64,000 nucleotides of DNA, from assembly GCF_003234185.1 (NCBI RefSeq), contig NZ_QKSM01000011.1, positions 26,888 through 90,887 on the forward strand. Direction: 5' to 3'. Made by a program: the position numbers and the translations under genes. Shown here piece by piece: positions 9,809 to 17,156 of the stretch. Under the pieces are notes generated by a model. The model made no database searches. It saw only the letters and a program-made list of their open reading frames with translations, and was not told the origin of the DNA. This stretch comes from Curtobacterium sp. MCSS17_008. GTDB lineage: Bacteria > Actinomycetota > Actinomycetes > Actinomycetales > Microbacteriaceae. The stretch's first letter is position 1, and every line of letters starts with the position of its first letter.

Positions 9809-9809
9809 C
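9798..9809. promoter_or_regulatory. Perfect palindrome, possible GntR autoregulatory site
   Basis: GTCACATGTGAC is a perfect 12-bp palindrome. It covers the MMPL stop codon and ends 11 bases before the gntR start, where it would overlap the CACGCT box (9809-9814). Confidence 0.45.
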
Positions 9810-9820
9810 ACGCTGGTGGC

Positions 9821-10471
9821 ATGCCAGTCCCCTCCACGCAGCCCGCCGCCGAGCGCAAGCTGCTCCGTGACACCGTGCAGGACAAGATCCGCGACGCGAT
9901 CATGGACGGCACGCTCGAACCGGGCGAACGGCTGAACGACGACGACCTCATCGCGTGGCTCGGGGTCTCCCGGACCCCGATCCGTGAGGCGCTGGCGGAG
10001 CTCGCCCGCGCCGGGCTGATCGAGATGGCGCCGAACCGGTACACGCGTGTCGCTGCGCCGACCAAGGACGAGCTGCTCGACGCGTACCGCACGCTCGGCG
10101 TCATCTACGGCGGTGTCGTGCGGCTCGCCGTCCCGCGGTTCACCGCCGCGGAGCGGGAGGAGATCGTCGCGACGCTCGACGACGTCGCGGCCCGGATCGA
10201 CGCCGACCACCAGGACGAGGTGGCGCGCGAGGGCTCCGACATCTACTCGATGTGGGCGGACGCGTGCGGCAACGCCTCGCTGGCGCAGCTGTGCCGGGCG
10301 ACGACCGACGGACTGGCCTTCAAGCTGCGCGTCCCCGAGCTCACCGAGCTGGTGCCGACCGAGGTCGTCCGGCCCGAGATCGACGAGCTGCGGGCCGCCG
10401 TGCTCGACGGGGACCCCATCCGCGCGGAGCTCGCGATGGAGGCGATCCACCTCCTGCCCGCGCGCGACTGA
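9821..10471 (+). CDS. GntR family regulator (FadR/FCD subfamily)
   Basis: 216-residue regulator. An N-terminal winged helix-turn-helix (about residues 12-80) contains IRDAIMDGTLEPGERLNDDDLIAWLGVSRTPIREAL, a standard GntR recognition helix. The C-terminal part is an all-helical effector domain of the FCD type, though its metal-binding His residues are not obvious. It lies 12 bases after the MMPL stop. It may be expressed with the exporter or from its own leaderless promoter (CACGCT, six bases, ATG). No target beyond the local palindrome can be proposed. Confidence 0.85.
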   Translation: MPVPSTQPAAERKLLRDTVQDKIRDAIMDGTLEPGERLNDDDLIAWLGVSRTPIREALAELARAGLIEMAPNRYTRVAAPTKDELLDAYRTLGVIYGGVVRLAVPRFTAAEREEIVATLDDVAARIDADHQDEVAREGSDIYSMWADACGNASLAQLCRATTDGLAFKLRVPELTELVPTEVVRPEIDELRAAVLDGDPIRAELAMEAIHLLPARD

Positions 10472-10540
10472 GCCCGACCGCCCGTTCAGCATCGACGGGG
10501 GACCCTCAGCGGTTTCCCTGTCCGTTCGACGGTCTGCCGT

Positions 10541-10546
10541 TATGGT
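10541..10546 (+). promoter_or_regulatory. Leaderless -10 box of the second LCP gene
   Basis: TATGGT, six bases, then the GTG at 10553. No ribosome site is visible upstream, in keeping with a leaderless message. Confidence 0.5.
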
Positions 10547-10552
10547 TTCCGG

Positions 10553-12064
10553 GTGAGCATCGATCCCGAGCAGACGACGCGCCGTGCCCGCCGCGGCCCC
10601 GTGCCGCCGCGCCACGGGCGCCAGAAGCGTGGGGGCGGGGTGGTCCTGCCCGCCGTCGCGGGCGTGCTGGCCATGGGCCTGGTCCTGACCGGTGGGTACG
10701 CCGCGTTCGCCTTCACCAGCCTGAACAACGGCGTCACGAAGATCGACGCGATCGCCCCGCGGTCGAACGGGGACGACGACGTCGACGGACAGGCGCAGAA
10801 CATCCTGCTCGTCGGCGACGACCACCGGCCGGACAACGCGACGCCGGAGCAGATGGCGGAGCTCAGCACCGAGGACGACGGCGGTGCGACGAACACCGAC
10901 ACGATGATCGTGCTGCACATCAACGCCGACGGGTCGCAGGCGACGATGATCTCGTTCCCGCGCGACTCGTACGTCGACATCCCCGGTGTCGGCAAGGGCA
11001 AGCTCAACAGCGCGTTCCACTACGGCACCCTCAACGGCGGTGGCGACACCGGCGGTGCGAAGCTGCTCATCCAGACGATCCAGGACCTCAGCGGCCTGAC
11101 GATCGACCACTACGTCCGGGTGTCGCTGCTCGGCTTCTACCAGGTGGTCAAGGAGCTCGGCCCCGTCGAGGTCTGCCTGAACAACGCCGTCAACGACCCG
11201 TACTCGGGTGTCGACCTGCCCGCCGGCACCTCGAAGCTCGACGCCAAGCAGGCGCTCTCGTTCGTGCGCCAGCGCCACGGGCTGCCGAACGGCGACCTGG
11301 ACCGCAACGTCCGCCAGCAGTACTTCCTGTCGCAGGAGGCCCGGAAGGTGCTCTCCGCCGGAACGCTGCTGAACCCGATCAAGATGAACGCGATCCTCAG
11401 CGCGGTGGGCGGATCGATCCAGACGGACACCGACCTGGTCTCCCTCGGGGCCCAGATGCGGAACCTCCGCCCCGGCAACATCCAGTCGGCCACGATCCCG
11501 ACCCTCGGCACCCCGACCATCATGACGAACTCGGGCGCGCTCTCCATCGTGGAGGTGGACACCGTCGGGCTCCCCGCCTTCGTGCAGGGGTTGGTCGGCG
11601 AGCCGGAGGAGTACACGGAGGCCACCGCTGCCGAGCCCGCGGCGACGAGTGTCACGGTGCTCAACGGCAGTGGCGTCACCGCTGCGGCGGCGACGGCGAG
11701 TGCGAACCTCACCGCGCGCGGCTTCCAGGCCGGCGCCCCCGGCTCGTCGGGAACGACGAAGACGACCCAGGTGCAGTACCCGGCCGGACAGGAAGCCCAG
11801 GCGAAGGCCGTGGCCGACGTGGTCCCGGGTGCGGTCGCCGTGCGTTCGGCTGCCGTGACCGGCGTCACCCTGGTGCTCGGCTCCGACGGCAAGACCGTGA
11901 GCGCCCCGGCCCCGGCCGGTGACACGTCGTCGGCGCCGGCGGACGGTTCCGCGGACACCGGGAAGACGAAGCCGTCGAAGCCGCGGTCGTCGAGGTCGTC
12001 CGAGCCGAAGCCGAGCTCGACCGACGTCAAGAGCTACGGCAAGGAAGGCGTCTGCATCAACTGA
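10553..12064 (+). CDS. LCP family protein with LytR_C domain
   Basis: 503-residue LytR-CpsA-Psr ligase that attaches wall glycopolymers to peptidoglycan. A basic tail precedes a membrane helix at about 28-50. The LCP domain (about 80-250) includes ILLVGDDHRPD, MISFPRDSYVDIPGVGKGKLNSAF and SFVRQRHGLPNGDLDRNVRQQ. A LytR_C domain (about 358-450) starts at VTVLNGSGVTAAAATASANL. The last 50 residues are Ser/Pro/Lys-rich and end KEGVCIN. GTG at 10553 is the start because TATGGT sits six bases upstream. It is a different subtype from the LCP gene at 6022, so two wall polymers or redundant ligation are possible. Confidence 0.9.
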   Translation: MSIDPEQTTRRARRGPVPPRHGRQKRGGGVVLPAVAGVLAMGLVLTGGYAAFAFTSLNNGVTKIDAIAPRSNGDDDVDGQAQNILLVGDDHRPDNATPEQMAELSTEDDGGATNTDTMIVLHINADGSQATMISFPRDSYVDIPGVGKGKLNSAFHYGTLNGGGDTGGAKLLIQTIQDLSGLTIDHYVRVSLLGFYQVVKELGPVEVCLNNAVNDPYSGVDLPAGTSKLDAKQALSFVRQRHGLPNGDLDRNVRQQYFLSQEARKVLSAGTLLNPIKMNAILSAVGGSIQTDTDLVSLGAQMRNLRPGNIQSATIPTLGTPTIMTNSGALSIVEVDTVGLPAFVQGLVGEPEEYTEATAAEPAATSVTVLNGSGVTAAAATASANLTARGFQAGAPGSSGTTKTTQVQYPAGQEAQAKAVADVVPGAVAVRSAAVTGVTLVLGSDGKTVSAPAPAGDTSSAPADGSADTGKTKPSKPRSSRSSEPKPSSTDVKSYGKEGVCIN

Positions 12065-12133
12065 CAGACGCCCGACAGCTCCCTGTCCATCCGACGGCAG
12101 CGGAGCGCCCCGGTTGCACACCGCCGAGCTGGC

Positions 12134-12709
12134 ATGTGGAATACCACGGTGCACGACGACCTGCTGATCCGCCGGGACGAGGAGCGCGAACTGCTGCTCC
12201 GGACCGCCGAGGGTGACCGGGCCGCCTTCACCCGCCTGCACGAGCGGCTCCGGGCGCTCGTCGAGGGGTGGGTCCGGCAGTGCCTGGTCGACCGGTGGCA
12301 GGCCGAAGAGGTGGTGCAGGACGTCTTCCTCGAGGTCTGGCGCCTCGCCGACCGCTACGACCCGCGGCACCCGCCCGTGTCGTGGGTCCGGACGATCGCG
12401 CAGCGTCGAGCGGTGGACCGGGTGCGGAAGGCCGAGGCGGACCGGCGGCGCGACGTGCGGGCCGGCGTCCGGTACCTCGACACGGTGGACCACGCCTCGG
12501 TCGAGCGGGCCGAGGGGGTGCTCGACCGGGAGGCCCTGCGCCGGGCGATCGTGGCGCTGCCCGAACGGCAACGCGAGGCCGTGGTGCTCCGGCACCTGGA
12601 GGAGCTGACCGGTCCCGAACTCGCCGAACGCCTCGGCGTCCCCGTCGGGACGGCGAAGACCCGGGCGCGCGACGGCGTGCTCGCACTCCGCCGGTCCCTG
12701 GGGAGCTGA
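12134..12709 (+). CDS. ECF RNA polymerase sigma factor (SigK-like)
   Basis: 191-residue extracytoplasmic-function sigma factor. Region 2 (about residues 25-95) includes LVDRWQAEEVVQDVFLEVWRLADRYDPRHPPVSWVRTIAQRRAVDRVRK, split here as VVQDVFLEVW and WVRTIAQRRAVD. Region 4 (about 135-185) includes ALPERQREAVVLRHLEELTG and TAKTRARDGV. No anti-sigma gene follows, which is odd for SigK-type factors; the downstream gene is a nuclease-fold enzyme. An alternative GTG start lies 15 bases downstream. Its regulon is unknown, though GGAAC/CGTA pairs occur before mrpA and the phosphoketolase gene. Confidence 0.88.
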   Translation: MWNTTVHDDLLIRRDEERELLLRTAEGDRAAFTRLHERLRALVEGWVRQCLVDRWQAEEVVQDVFLEVWRLADRYDPRHPPVSWVRTIAQRRAVDRVRKAEADRRRDVRAGVRYLDTVDHASVERAEGVLDREALRRAIVALPERQREAVVLRHLEELTGPELAERLGVPVGTAKTRARDGVLALRRSLGS

Positions 12710-12723
12710 GCGGTCTCGGTCGG

Positions 12724-12729
12724 TACATT
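12724..12729 (+). promoter_or_regulatory. Leaderless -10 box
   Basis: TACATT, six bases, then the GTG at 12736. Confidence 0.45.
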
Positions 12730-12735
12730 CGACCG

Positions 12736-13518
12736 GTGAGCCACGTCGCGCGTCCGATCACCCTGATGACCTACAACGTGAAGAACCCGGACCCGCGTCA
12801 CGACTGGCCCGCGCGGCTCCCGCTGGTGCTCGACATCATCCGGCGTCACGACCCCGACCTGCTCTGCGTGCAGGAGGCCTTCGGCCACCAGATGGACGCA
12901 CTGCGGGCAGGCCTGCCGGACCACGGCGACGTCGGACAGGGGCGCGAGGGCGGCACGGCGGGCGAGCACGCCGCCGTGTTCTTCCGCCGCGATCGGCTCC
13001 GGCCCGTCGACGTCGGCACGTTCTGGTTGTCGGACACCCCTGACGAGCCGGTCTCGAACACGTGGGGGAGTCTGTACCCGCGGGTGGCGAACCACGCGAG
13101 GTTCGTCGACGCCGACGGCGGGGCGTTCACGCTCCTGACGACGCACTTCGACCACGAGGCGAACGAGCACGGTGACGAGGTCCGACGCCGGAGCGCGGCG
13201 CTGGTGGTCGAGCGCCTCGCCCCGGTCGAGGGCCCGGTGGTCTTCGCGGGTGACTGCAACGAACCCTGGGGGCGCGGGCCGGCCTCGCAGGTGTTCGCGG
13301 ATGCCGGGTACGAGGACGCCTGGACGGTGGCGGGCGATCCCGAGGACCGCACGGCCTCGTACAACGACTGGCAGGAGCCGGTCGCCTCGGGCGAGCGGAT
13401 CGACTGGGTGCTCACCCGCGGCGGGGTCGAGGTCGACCGCGTCGTGATCGACCACGACGGACCGGAGACCTGGGCGGCCAGCGATCACTTCCCGGTGGTG
13501 GCGTCGCTGCGGGTCTGA
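12736..13518 (+). CDS. Endonuclease/exonuclease/phosphatase family protein
   Basis: 260-residue enzyme of the EEP fold, which cleaves phosphodiester or phosphomonoester bonds with a metal. Motifs in order: MTYNVKNPDP near 10 (catalytic Asn), LLCVQEAF near 45 (metal Glu), TTHFDHEANEHG near 136, FAGDCNEPWGRG near 172 (GDxN) and AASDHFPVVASL at the end (catalytic Asp-His). There is no signal peptide, so it is probably cytoplasmic. The substrate could be nucleic acid, a phospholipid or a phosphoinositide-like compound. Confidence 0.85.
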   Translation: MSHVARPITLMTYNVKNPDPRHDWPARLPLVLDIIRRHDPDLLCVQEAFGHQMDALRAGLPDHGDVGQGREGGTAGEHAAVFFRRDRLRPVDVGTFWLSDTPDEPVSNTWGSLYPRVANHARFVDADGGAFTLLTTHFDHEANEHGDEVRRRSAALVVERLAPVEGPVVFAGDCNEPWGRGPASQVFADAGYEDAWTVAGDPEDRTASYNDWQEPVASGERIDWVLTRGGVEVDRVVIDHDGPETWAASDHFPVVASLRV

Positions 13519-13530
13519 CGGGCCTCGTCG

Positions 13531-13548
13531 GGCCGGACGGAACCGGCC
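13531..13548. terminator. Hairpin between convergent genes
   Basis: GGCCGG (13531-13536) pairs with CCGGCC (13543-13548) around a 6-base loop, 12 bases after the EEP stop. It may serve both convergent genes. Confidence 0.5.
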
Positions 13549-13579
13549 AGACGGGCCCCGCCGGACCGGGCAGGACCGG

Positions 13580-14386
13580 TCAGCAGGAGCGGCGGGTGTG
13601 CACGGGCATCGGGGAGCCGATGACCGTGACCTCGGTGCCGTTCGTCAGCGCGGAGACGCCGTTCGTCCCCTGCTCGTCGTCCGGGGCGTCGGTCGGTCGT
13701 GCGCCCGGTGCTCCCCGCTCGGTCCGGGGGGCGTGCGCGCGCGGAGCGTCGGACTCGTCGTCGTCGGGCTCCCACCCGGGCTCGAGCAGCAGCTGCCAGG
13801 CGCGGGAGTCGCCGGAGCCGAAGGAGACCTTGTCGGCCTTCGGCGCCGCCTGCAGCTCGTCCTCGACGTCGTCGCCGATCTGGACACCGTCGGGGCCGGT
13901 GAGATCGACCCGGCCGCCGGTGCGGGACCGGACCGAGTCCTTGAGCACGCGGATCTCGACCGCGTTGCCGACGGACGAGGGGGTGCCCAGGGCCGCGACG
14001 CGGACGGCGCCGCCCCAGGTGTACGTGGTGCCGGAGGGGAAGCACGCGCCACCGTCACCGACCGCGGTCTGCGTCCGTGAGGGCGTCCCGAGGAGTCGGT
14101 TGAGCAGTCCCACGGTGGAGCGGGCGTCGCGCATCGAGACGTCGGCCACGGTGTCGTCGTCGTCCTGGAACACGAGCCCCTCGGCACCGAGCTCGATGGT
14201 GTCCACGCGTCGGAGCTCGCGGTCCGTGACCCGCACCACGGGTGCATCGGTCGCCGTGACGTCGCTGCGGTCCTCGGCGGCGGAAGCCGGTGTCGCGCCC
14301 CCGAGCACCGTGGCGTCGGCCCCGACCACGCCGACCGTGAGGGCGAGCGCGGCGGCACCGAGCGCGAGGGCAGTACGAGGGGTCAC
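13580..14386 (-). CDS. Secreted acidic protein of unknown function
   Basis: 268-residue protein that I do not recognise. Residues 1-36 form a signal peptide (ALALGAAALALTVGVVGADA, ending ATPASAA). The mature part has a beta-rich middle with GGACFPSGTTYTWGGAVRVAALG and a charged, disordered tail (EPDDDESDAPRAHAPRTERG). It ends in an unpaired Cys (HTRRSC), with one further Cys near residue 116; these could form a disulphide. GTG at 14386 is preceded by TACGGT and six bases. It is divergent from an SDR gene with a palindrome at 14449 between them. Confidence 0.7.
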   Translation of the reverse strand: MTPRTALALGAAALALTVGVVGADATVLGGATPASAAEDRSDVTATDAPVVRVTDRELRRVDTIELGAEGLVFQDDDDTVADVSMRDARSTVGLLNRLLGTPSRTQTAVGDGGACFPSGTTYTWGGAVRVAALGTPSSVGNAVEIRVLKDSVRSRTGGRVDLTGPDGVQIGDDVEDELQAAPKADKVSFGSGDSRAWQLLLEPGWEPDDDESDAPRAHAPRTERGAPGARPTDAPDDEQGTNGVSALTNGTEVTVIGSPMPVHTRRSC

Positions 14387-14392
14387 CAGTCG

Positions 14393-14398
14393 ACCGTA
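14393..14398 (-). promoter_or_regulatory. Leaderless -10 box
   Basis: TACGGT on the minus strand, six bases, then the GTG at 14386. Confidence 0.45.
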
Positions 14399-14448
14399 CG
14401 TGCTTGTTCCGCACAGGACGACAGGTGTTACCGAATCGCAGCCCGCTC

Positions 14449-14464
14449 GTCACGTGTTCGTGAC
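14449..14464. promoter_or_regulatory. Inverted repeat in a divergent promoter region
   Basis: GTCACG (14449-14454) and CGTGAC (14459-14464) flank TGTT. The site is placed to control both divergent genes. The factor is unknown. Confidence 0.35.
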
Positions 14465-14531
14465 CTTGTGGATGCGTCACGGGCTCCCTGCGGGGGACGC
14501 CCGGCTGGACGTCCGGCAGTGCGCCGGTGCG

Positions 14532-14537
14532 TACCGT
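14532..14537 (+). promoter_or_regulatory. -10 box of the SDR gene
   Basis: TACCGT, seven bases, then the ATG at 14545. Confidence 0.4.
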
Positions 14538-14544
14538 CCAGCCC

Positions 14545-15486
14545 ATGACGGAGCAGCAGAACGACCAGACGGGGCCCGGCCAGTCGGGGCTGGACCAGTA
14601 CTCGATGCAGGACCCCACGAAGATGTACGCCGACAAGAAGCCGGACGAGCAGTACCTCCAGGGTGCGGGCACCGACGAGGAGATGGCGCAGAACGTGCCC
14701 GCCGACCACGGCGAGGACACCTACCGCGGCTCGGGTCGCCTGGCGGGGCGCAAGGCCCTCGTGACCGGCGGTGACTCGGGGATCGGCGCCGCCGTGGCGA
14801 TCGCCTACGCCCGCGAGGGTGCCGACGTCGCGATCGTGTACCTGCCCGAGGAGCAGGAGGACGCCGACCGCATCGTCGGCCTCATCGAGGCCGCCGGACG
14901 GACCGCCGTCGCGGTCCCCGGCGACATCACGGACCTCGCCTTCTGCGAGGAGCTCGTGCAGCGGGCCGTCGACGGCCTCGGCGGGCTCGACATCCTGGTC
15001 AACAACGCCGGGAAGCAGCAGAACGTCGACGACATCACGAAGATCTCCGACGAGGAGTTCGACGAGACCTTCAAGACGAACGCGTACGCGACGTTCCGGA
15101 TCACGAAGGCGGCCGTGCCGCACCTGCAGCCCGGCTCGACCATCATCAACACCACGTCGATCCAGGCCTACGCCCCCTCGCCGCACCTCGTGCACTACGC
15201 CGCCACGAAGGCGACCGTGAACAACATGGCGAAGGGCCTCGCCGCGCAGCTCGCGCCGAAGGGCATCCGCGTCAACGCCGTGGCCCCGGGGCCGATCTGG
15301 ACGCCCCTGCAGCCGGCGGGCGGCCAGCCGCCGGAGGCGCTGCCGTCCGCGGGCGAGCAGACCTACCTGGGTCGCTGGGGACAGCCCGCCGAGCTCGCGC
15401 CGGCGTTCGTCTTCCTGGCGAGCGGGGAGTCGTCCTACGTGGTCGGCGAGACGCTGCACGTCGACGGCGGCATGCCGACCCCGTAG
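14545..15486 (+). CDS. SDR family oxidoreductase with N-terminal extension
   Basis: 313-residue short-chain dehydrogenase of the group often called general stress protein 39-like. About 60 residues precede the Rossmann fold (QYSMQDPTKMYADKK, DHGEDTYRGSGRLAG), an extension also present in the paralogue at 55371. Motifs: TGGDSGIG cofactor loop, DITDLAF, NNAGKQQ, catalytic Ser in NTTSIQAY and Tyr-Lys in YAATK. PGPIWTPLQPAG follows the active site. A start at an upstream GTG (14527) is possible but leaves a worse promoter fit. The substrate is unknown. A perfect long hairpin terminator follows. Confidence 0.87.
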   Translation: MTEQQNDQTGPGQSGLDQYSMQDPTKMYADKKPDEQYLQGAGTDEEMAQNVPADHGEDTYRGSGRLAGRKALVTGGDSGIGAAVAIAYAREGADVAIVYLPEEQEDADRIVGLIEAAGRTAVAVPGDITDLAFCEELVQRAVDGLGGLDILVNNAGKQQNVDDITKISDEEFDETFKTNAYATFRITKAAVPHLQPGSTIINTTSIQAYAPSPHLVHYAATKATVNNMAKGLAAQLAPKGIRVNAVAPGPIWTPLQPAGGQPPEALPSAGEQTYLGRWGQPAELAPAFVFLASGESSYVVGETLHVDGGMPTP

Positions 15487-15514
15487 TCGTCGCCGAACCG
15501 CGCGACGCGCGCAG

Positions 15515-15564
15515 CGACGGACGGGAGGCTCCCACCGGACTCGGTGGGAGCCTCCCGTCCGTCG
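15515..15564. terminator. Long hairpin terminator with GACGGGAGGC core
   Basis: A 22-bp perfect stem (15515-15536 with 15543-15564) closes on a short GACT-type loop after one more pair. It lies between the SDR stop and the convergent small gene at 15569. Confidence 0.9.
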
Positions 15565-15568
15565 TGGT

Positions 15569-15892
15569 TCAGGACCCGGACGCGACGCTCCGTGCCATGC
15601 GCTCCAGCAGCTCCCGCGCCGACATCGCCGCCGTGAGCTCGACCTCGACGGGGTTGATCCCGATGGCGCGTTCGAGGGCGCGGCGACGGGCCTGGTCGGC
15701 GATCGGGACCTCCGGGCGCTGCGGCAGGCCGGCGATCGCGCGTGCGGCGGCGGCGAAGGCGCCCTCGGGCGCACCGAGCTGCTGCCACATCGTCCGGACG
15801 TCGTGCGCGACCTGCTCGTCGTCGCCGCCGAACTCGAAGCCCGCCGACGCCATGGTGGCGAGTCCCTGCGCGATGGGGTCTTCCGGGGTCAT
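15569..15892 (-). CDS. Small conserved-looking protein of unknown function
   Basis: 107-residue soluble, helix-rich protein starting MTPEDPIAQGLATMASAGFE. It has no signal peptide or membrane helix. GGDDEQVAHDVRTMWQQLGAPEG and RRRALERAIGINPVEVELTAAMSARELLERM look like ordered helices. Third-position GC bias fits a real gene, and longer upstream readings run into the next promoter. The ATG overlaps the palindrome CATGCCGGCATG (15890-15901). I cannot assign a family. Confidence 0.6.
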   Translation of the reverse strand: MTPEDPIAQGLATMASAGFEFGGDDEQVAHDVRTMWQQLGAPEGAFAAAARAIAGLPQRPEVPIADQARRRALERAIGINPVEVELTAAMSARELLERMARSVASGS

Positions 15893-16055
15893 GCCGGCAT
15901 GGTGGCACGGTCGGCCGGGACGGCGCTGCGCGGACTGCCCTGCGGGGACGGTGCCTGTCCCCCGACATGCCGACACCCGTACCGGGGATGCTGTGTCCCC
16001 CGCTGCTGCGCTTGGATGGGGGTGCGGACAGGACGTCCGCCGCACGACGGAGGGC

Positions 16056-16736
16056 ATGATGCTCGAACACACCAGCGCCGACACGCAGGCGGCGGCTGCC
16101 GCGGCCGCCACGCTGCACCTGCGGATCACCATCGTCGGCGCCACCGTCGACCTGCTCCGCGACGTGCCCTTCCACGAGGCCCGCGTCGACGCCGTCGCCG
16201 AGCGGATGGGCATCACCACCGCCGAGCTGCGGCAGCACTTCCCCTCGTGGGACGGCCTGGTGCTCGCCGCCCTGGACCGGTGGAACGGCGCACGCATGGA
16301 CGAGGTCACGCGCGAGGTCGGGGACGGCTCGACCGTCGAACTGCTCCGGGCGATCGTCGCGTCGAACGCCGAGGACCCGGCACTCATGCGGCTCCTCGTC
16401 GCGCTGCTGTCCGTCGCGGGCAACCCGGCGCACCCGATGGCGACCTACCTGCGGTCGCGCTACCAGCTGTTCTTCTCGCAGATCAAGCGCGGACTCCAGC
16501 ACGACATCGCGGTGGGTCGCGCACCGCACACCATGGACCCGCGCCGTGGTGCGGAGCAGCTCATCGCGCTGTACGAGGGCCTGCAGCTGCAGGCGATGCT
16601 GCGCGCGGACCTCGACCTGGTGCCGGCGTTCGACCGGGCCGTCGCGCGGCTCGAGCGCGGCTGGATGGAGCGGTACGAGCCGCACGCCGCACAGCGCTTC
16701 TCGACGTGGAGCGGCGGCGGCAGCTGGGAGATCTGA
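16056..16736 (+). CDS. TetR/AcrR family-like regulator
   Basis: 226-residue protein. The N-terminal helix-turn-helix is at about residues 20-70: VGATVDLLRDVPFHEARVDAVAERMGITTAELRQHFPSWDGLVLAALDRW, the TetR pattern with HFPSWD in place of the common HFxSK. The remainder is a helical ligand domain. Two ATG codons are adjacent (16056, 16059); the second has better spacing to GGAGGG. No transporter or enzyme is directly linked; the DUF2795 gene follows 76 bases later. Confidence 0.75.
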   Translation: MMLEHTSADTQAAAAAAATLHLRITIVGATVDLLRDVPFHEARVDAVAERMGITTAELRQHFPSWDGLVLAALDRWNGARMDEVTREVGDGSTVELLRAIVASNAEDPALMRLLVALLSVAGNPAHPMATYLRSRYQLFFSQIKRGLQHDIAVGRAPHTMDPRRGAEQLIALYEGLQLQAMLRADLDLVPAFDRAVARLERGWMERYEPHAAQRFSTWSGGGSWEI

Positions 16737-16812
16737 GCCGCGAGGCGCACTCGCCGCACCCGTTCGCAGGGCCGTCGGCGTAGTCGTGGAGTCTCCGACG
16801 GAAGGAGCCGAC

Positions 16813-17007
16813 ATGGCAGCACCGAACCCGATCCAGGTCCAGAAGTACCTCAGCGGCATCGACTACCCCGCCTCGAAGGACGACATCGTCGCGACCGCCG
16901 AGAAGGAGGGCGCGCCGGACGACGTGCTCGACGCGCTGAAGAACATCCCGGGCGGCGACTACGACGCACCGACCGCGGTGTCGAAGGCCGTCACCGACGC
17001 GGGCTGA
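16813..17007 (+). CDS. DUF2795 family protein
   Basis: 64-residue protein, MAAPNPIQVQKYLSGIDYPASKDD, matching the small DUF2795 fold (YLxGxxYPAxKxDIVxxAxxxGAPxxVxxALxxIPxxxYxxPxxVSxAV). These are short actinobacterial proteins of unknown role, often with a helical winged-like fold. GAAGGAG lies seven bases before the ATG. A tandem repeat and a long hairpin follow the stop. Confidence 0.88.
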   Translation: MAAPNPIQVQKYLSGIDYPASKDDIVATAEKEGAPDDVLDALKNIPGGDYDAPTAVSKAVTDAG

Positions 17008-17072
17008 CACCGCGCACCGCGCGCACCGCGCGCACCGCGCGCACCGCGCGCACCGCGCGCACCGCGCGCACC
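17008..17072. repeat. Tandem 9-bp repeat CACCGCGCG
   Basis: Six full copies begin at 17015, 17024, 17033, 17042, 17051 and 17060, with a 7-base partial copy before and a 4-base one after. The array starts one base after the DUF2795 stop codon. Confidence 0.95.
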
Positions 17073-17140
17073 CGAGACTCGGGCTGAGCGACGTTCCTCG
17101 TGCCTGTGGGCCCGAGAACGGTCGCCCAGCCCGGGTCTCG
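17073..17140. terminator. Long imperfect hairpin between convergent genes
   Basis: Arms 17073-17092 and 17121-17140 pair over 20 bases with only two G-T positions. The loop contains a second stem, GTTCcTCG with CGAGAAC. The element lies between DUF2795 (+) and the exporter (-), so it may end both transcripts. Confidence 0.65.
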
Positions 17141-17156
17141 CGTCCGGACTGATCGC

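Noticed and set aside
8174..12595. A 1473-codon open frame on the minus strand
   Set aside because: It runs antisense to four well-supported genes (MMPL, GntR, LCP, sigma). Its product is Arg/Gly/His-rich with no fold; such frames are a by-product of very high GC.
14527..14545. GTG at 14527 as start of the first SDR
   Set aside because: It would place the start upstream of the TACCGT box, and the added residues have no counterpart in the paralogue.
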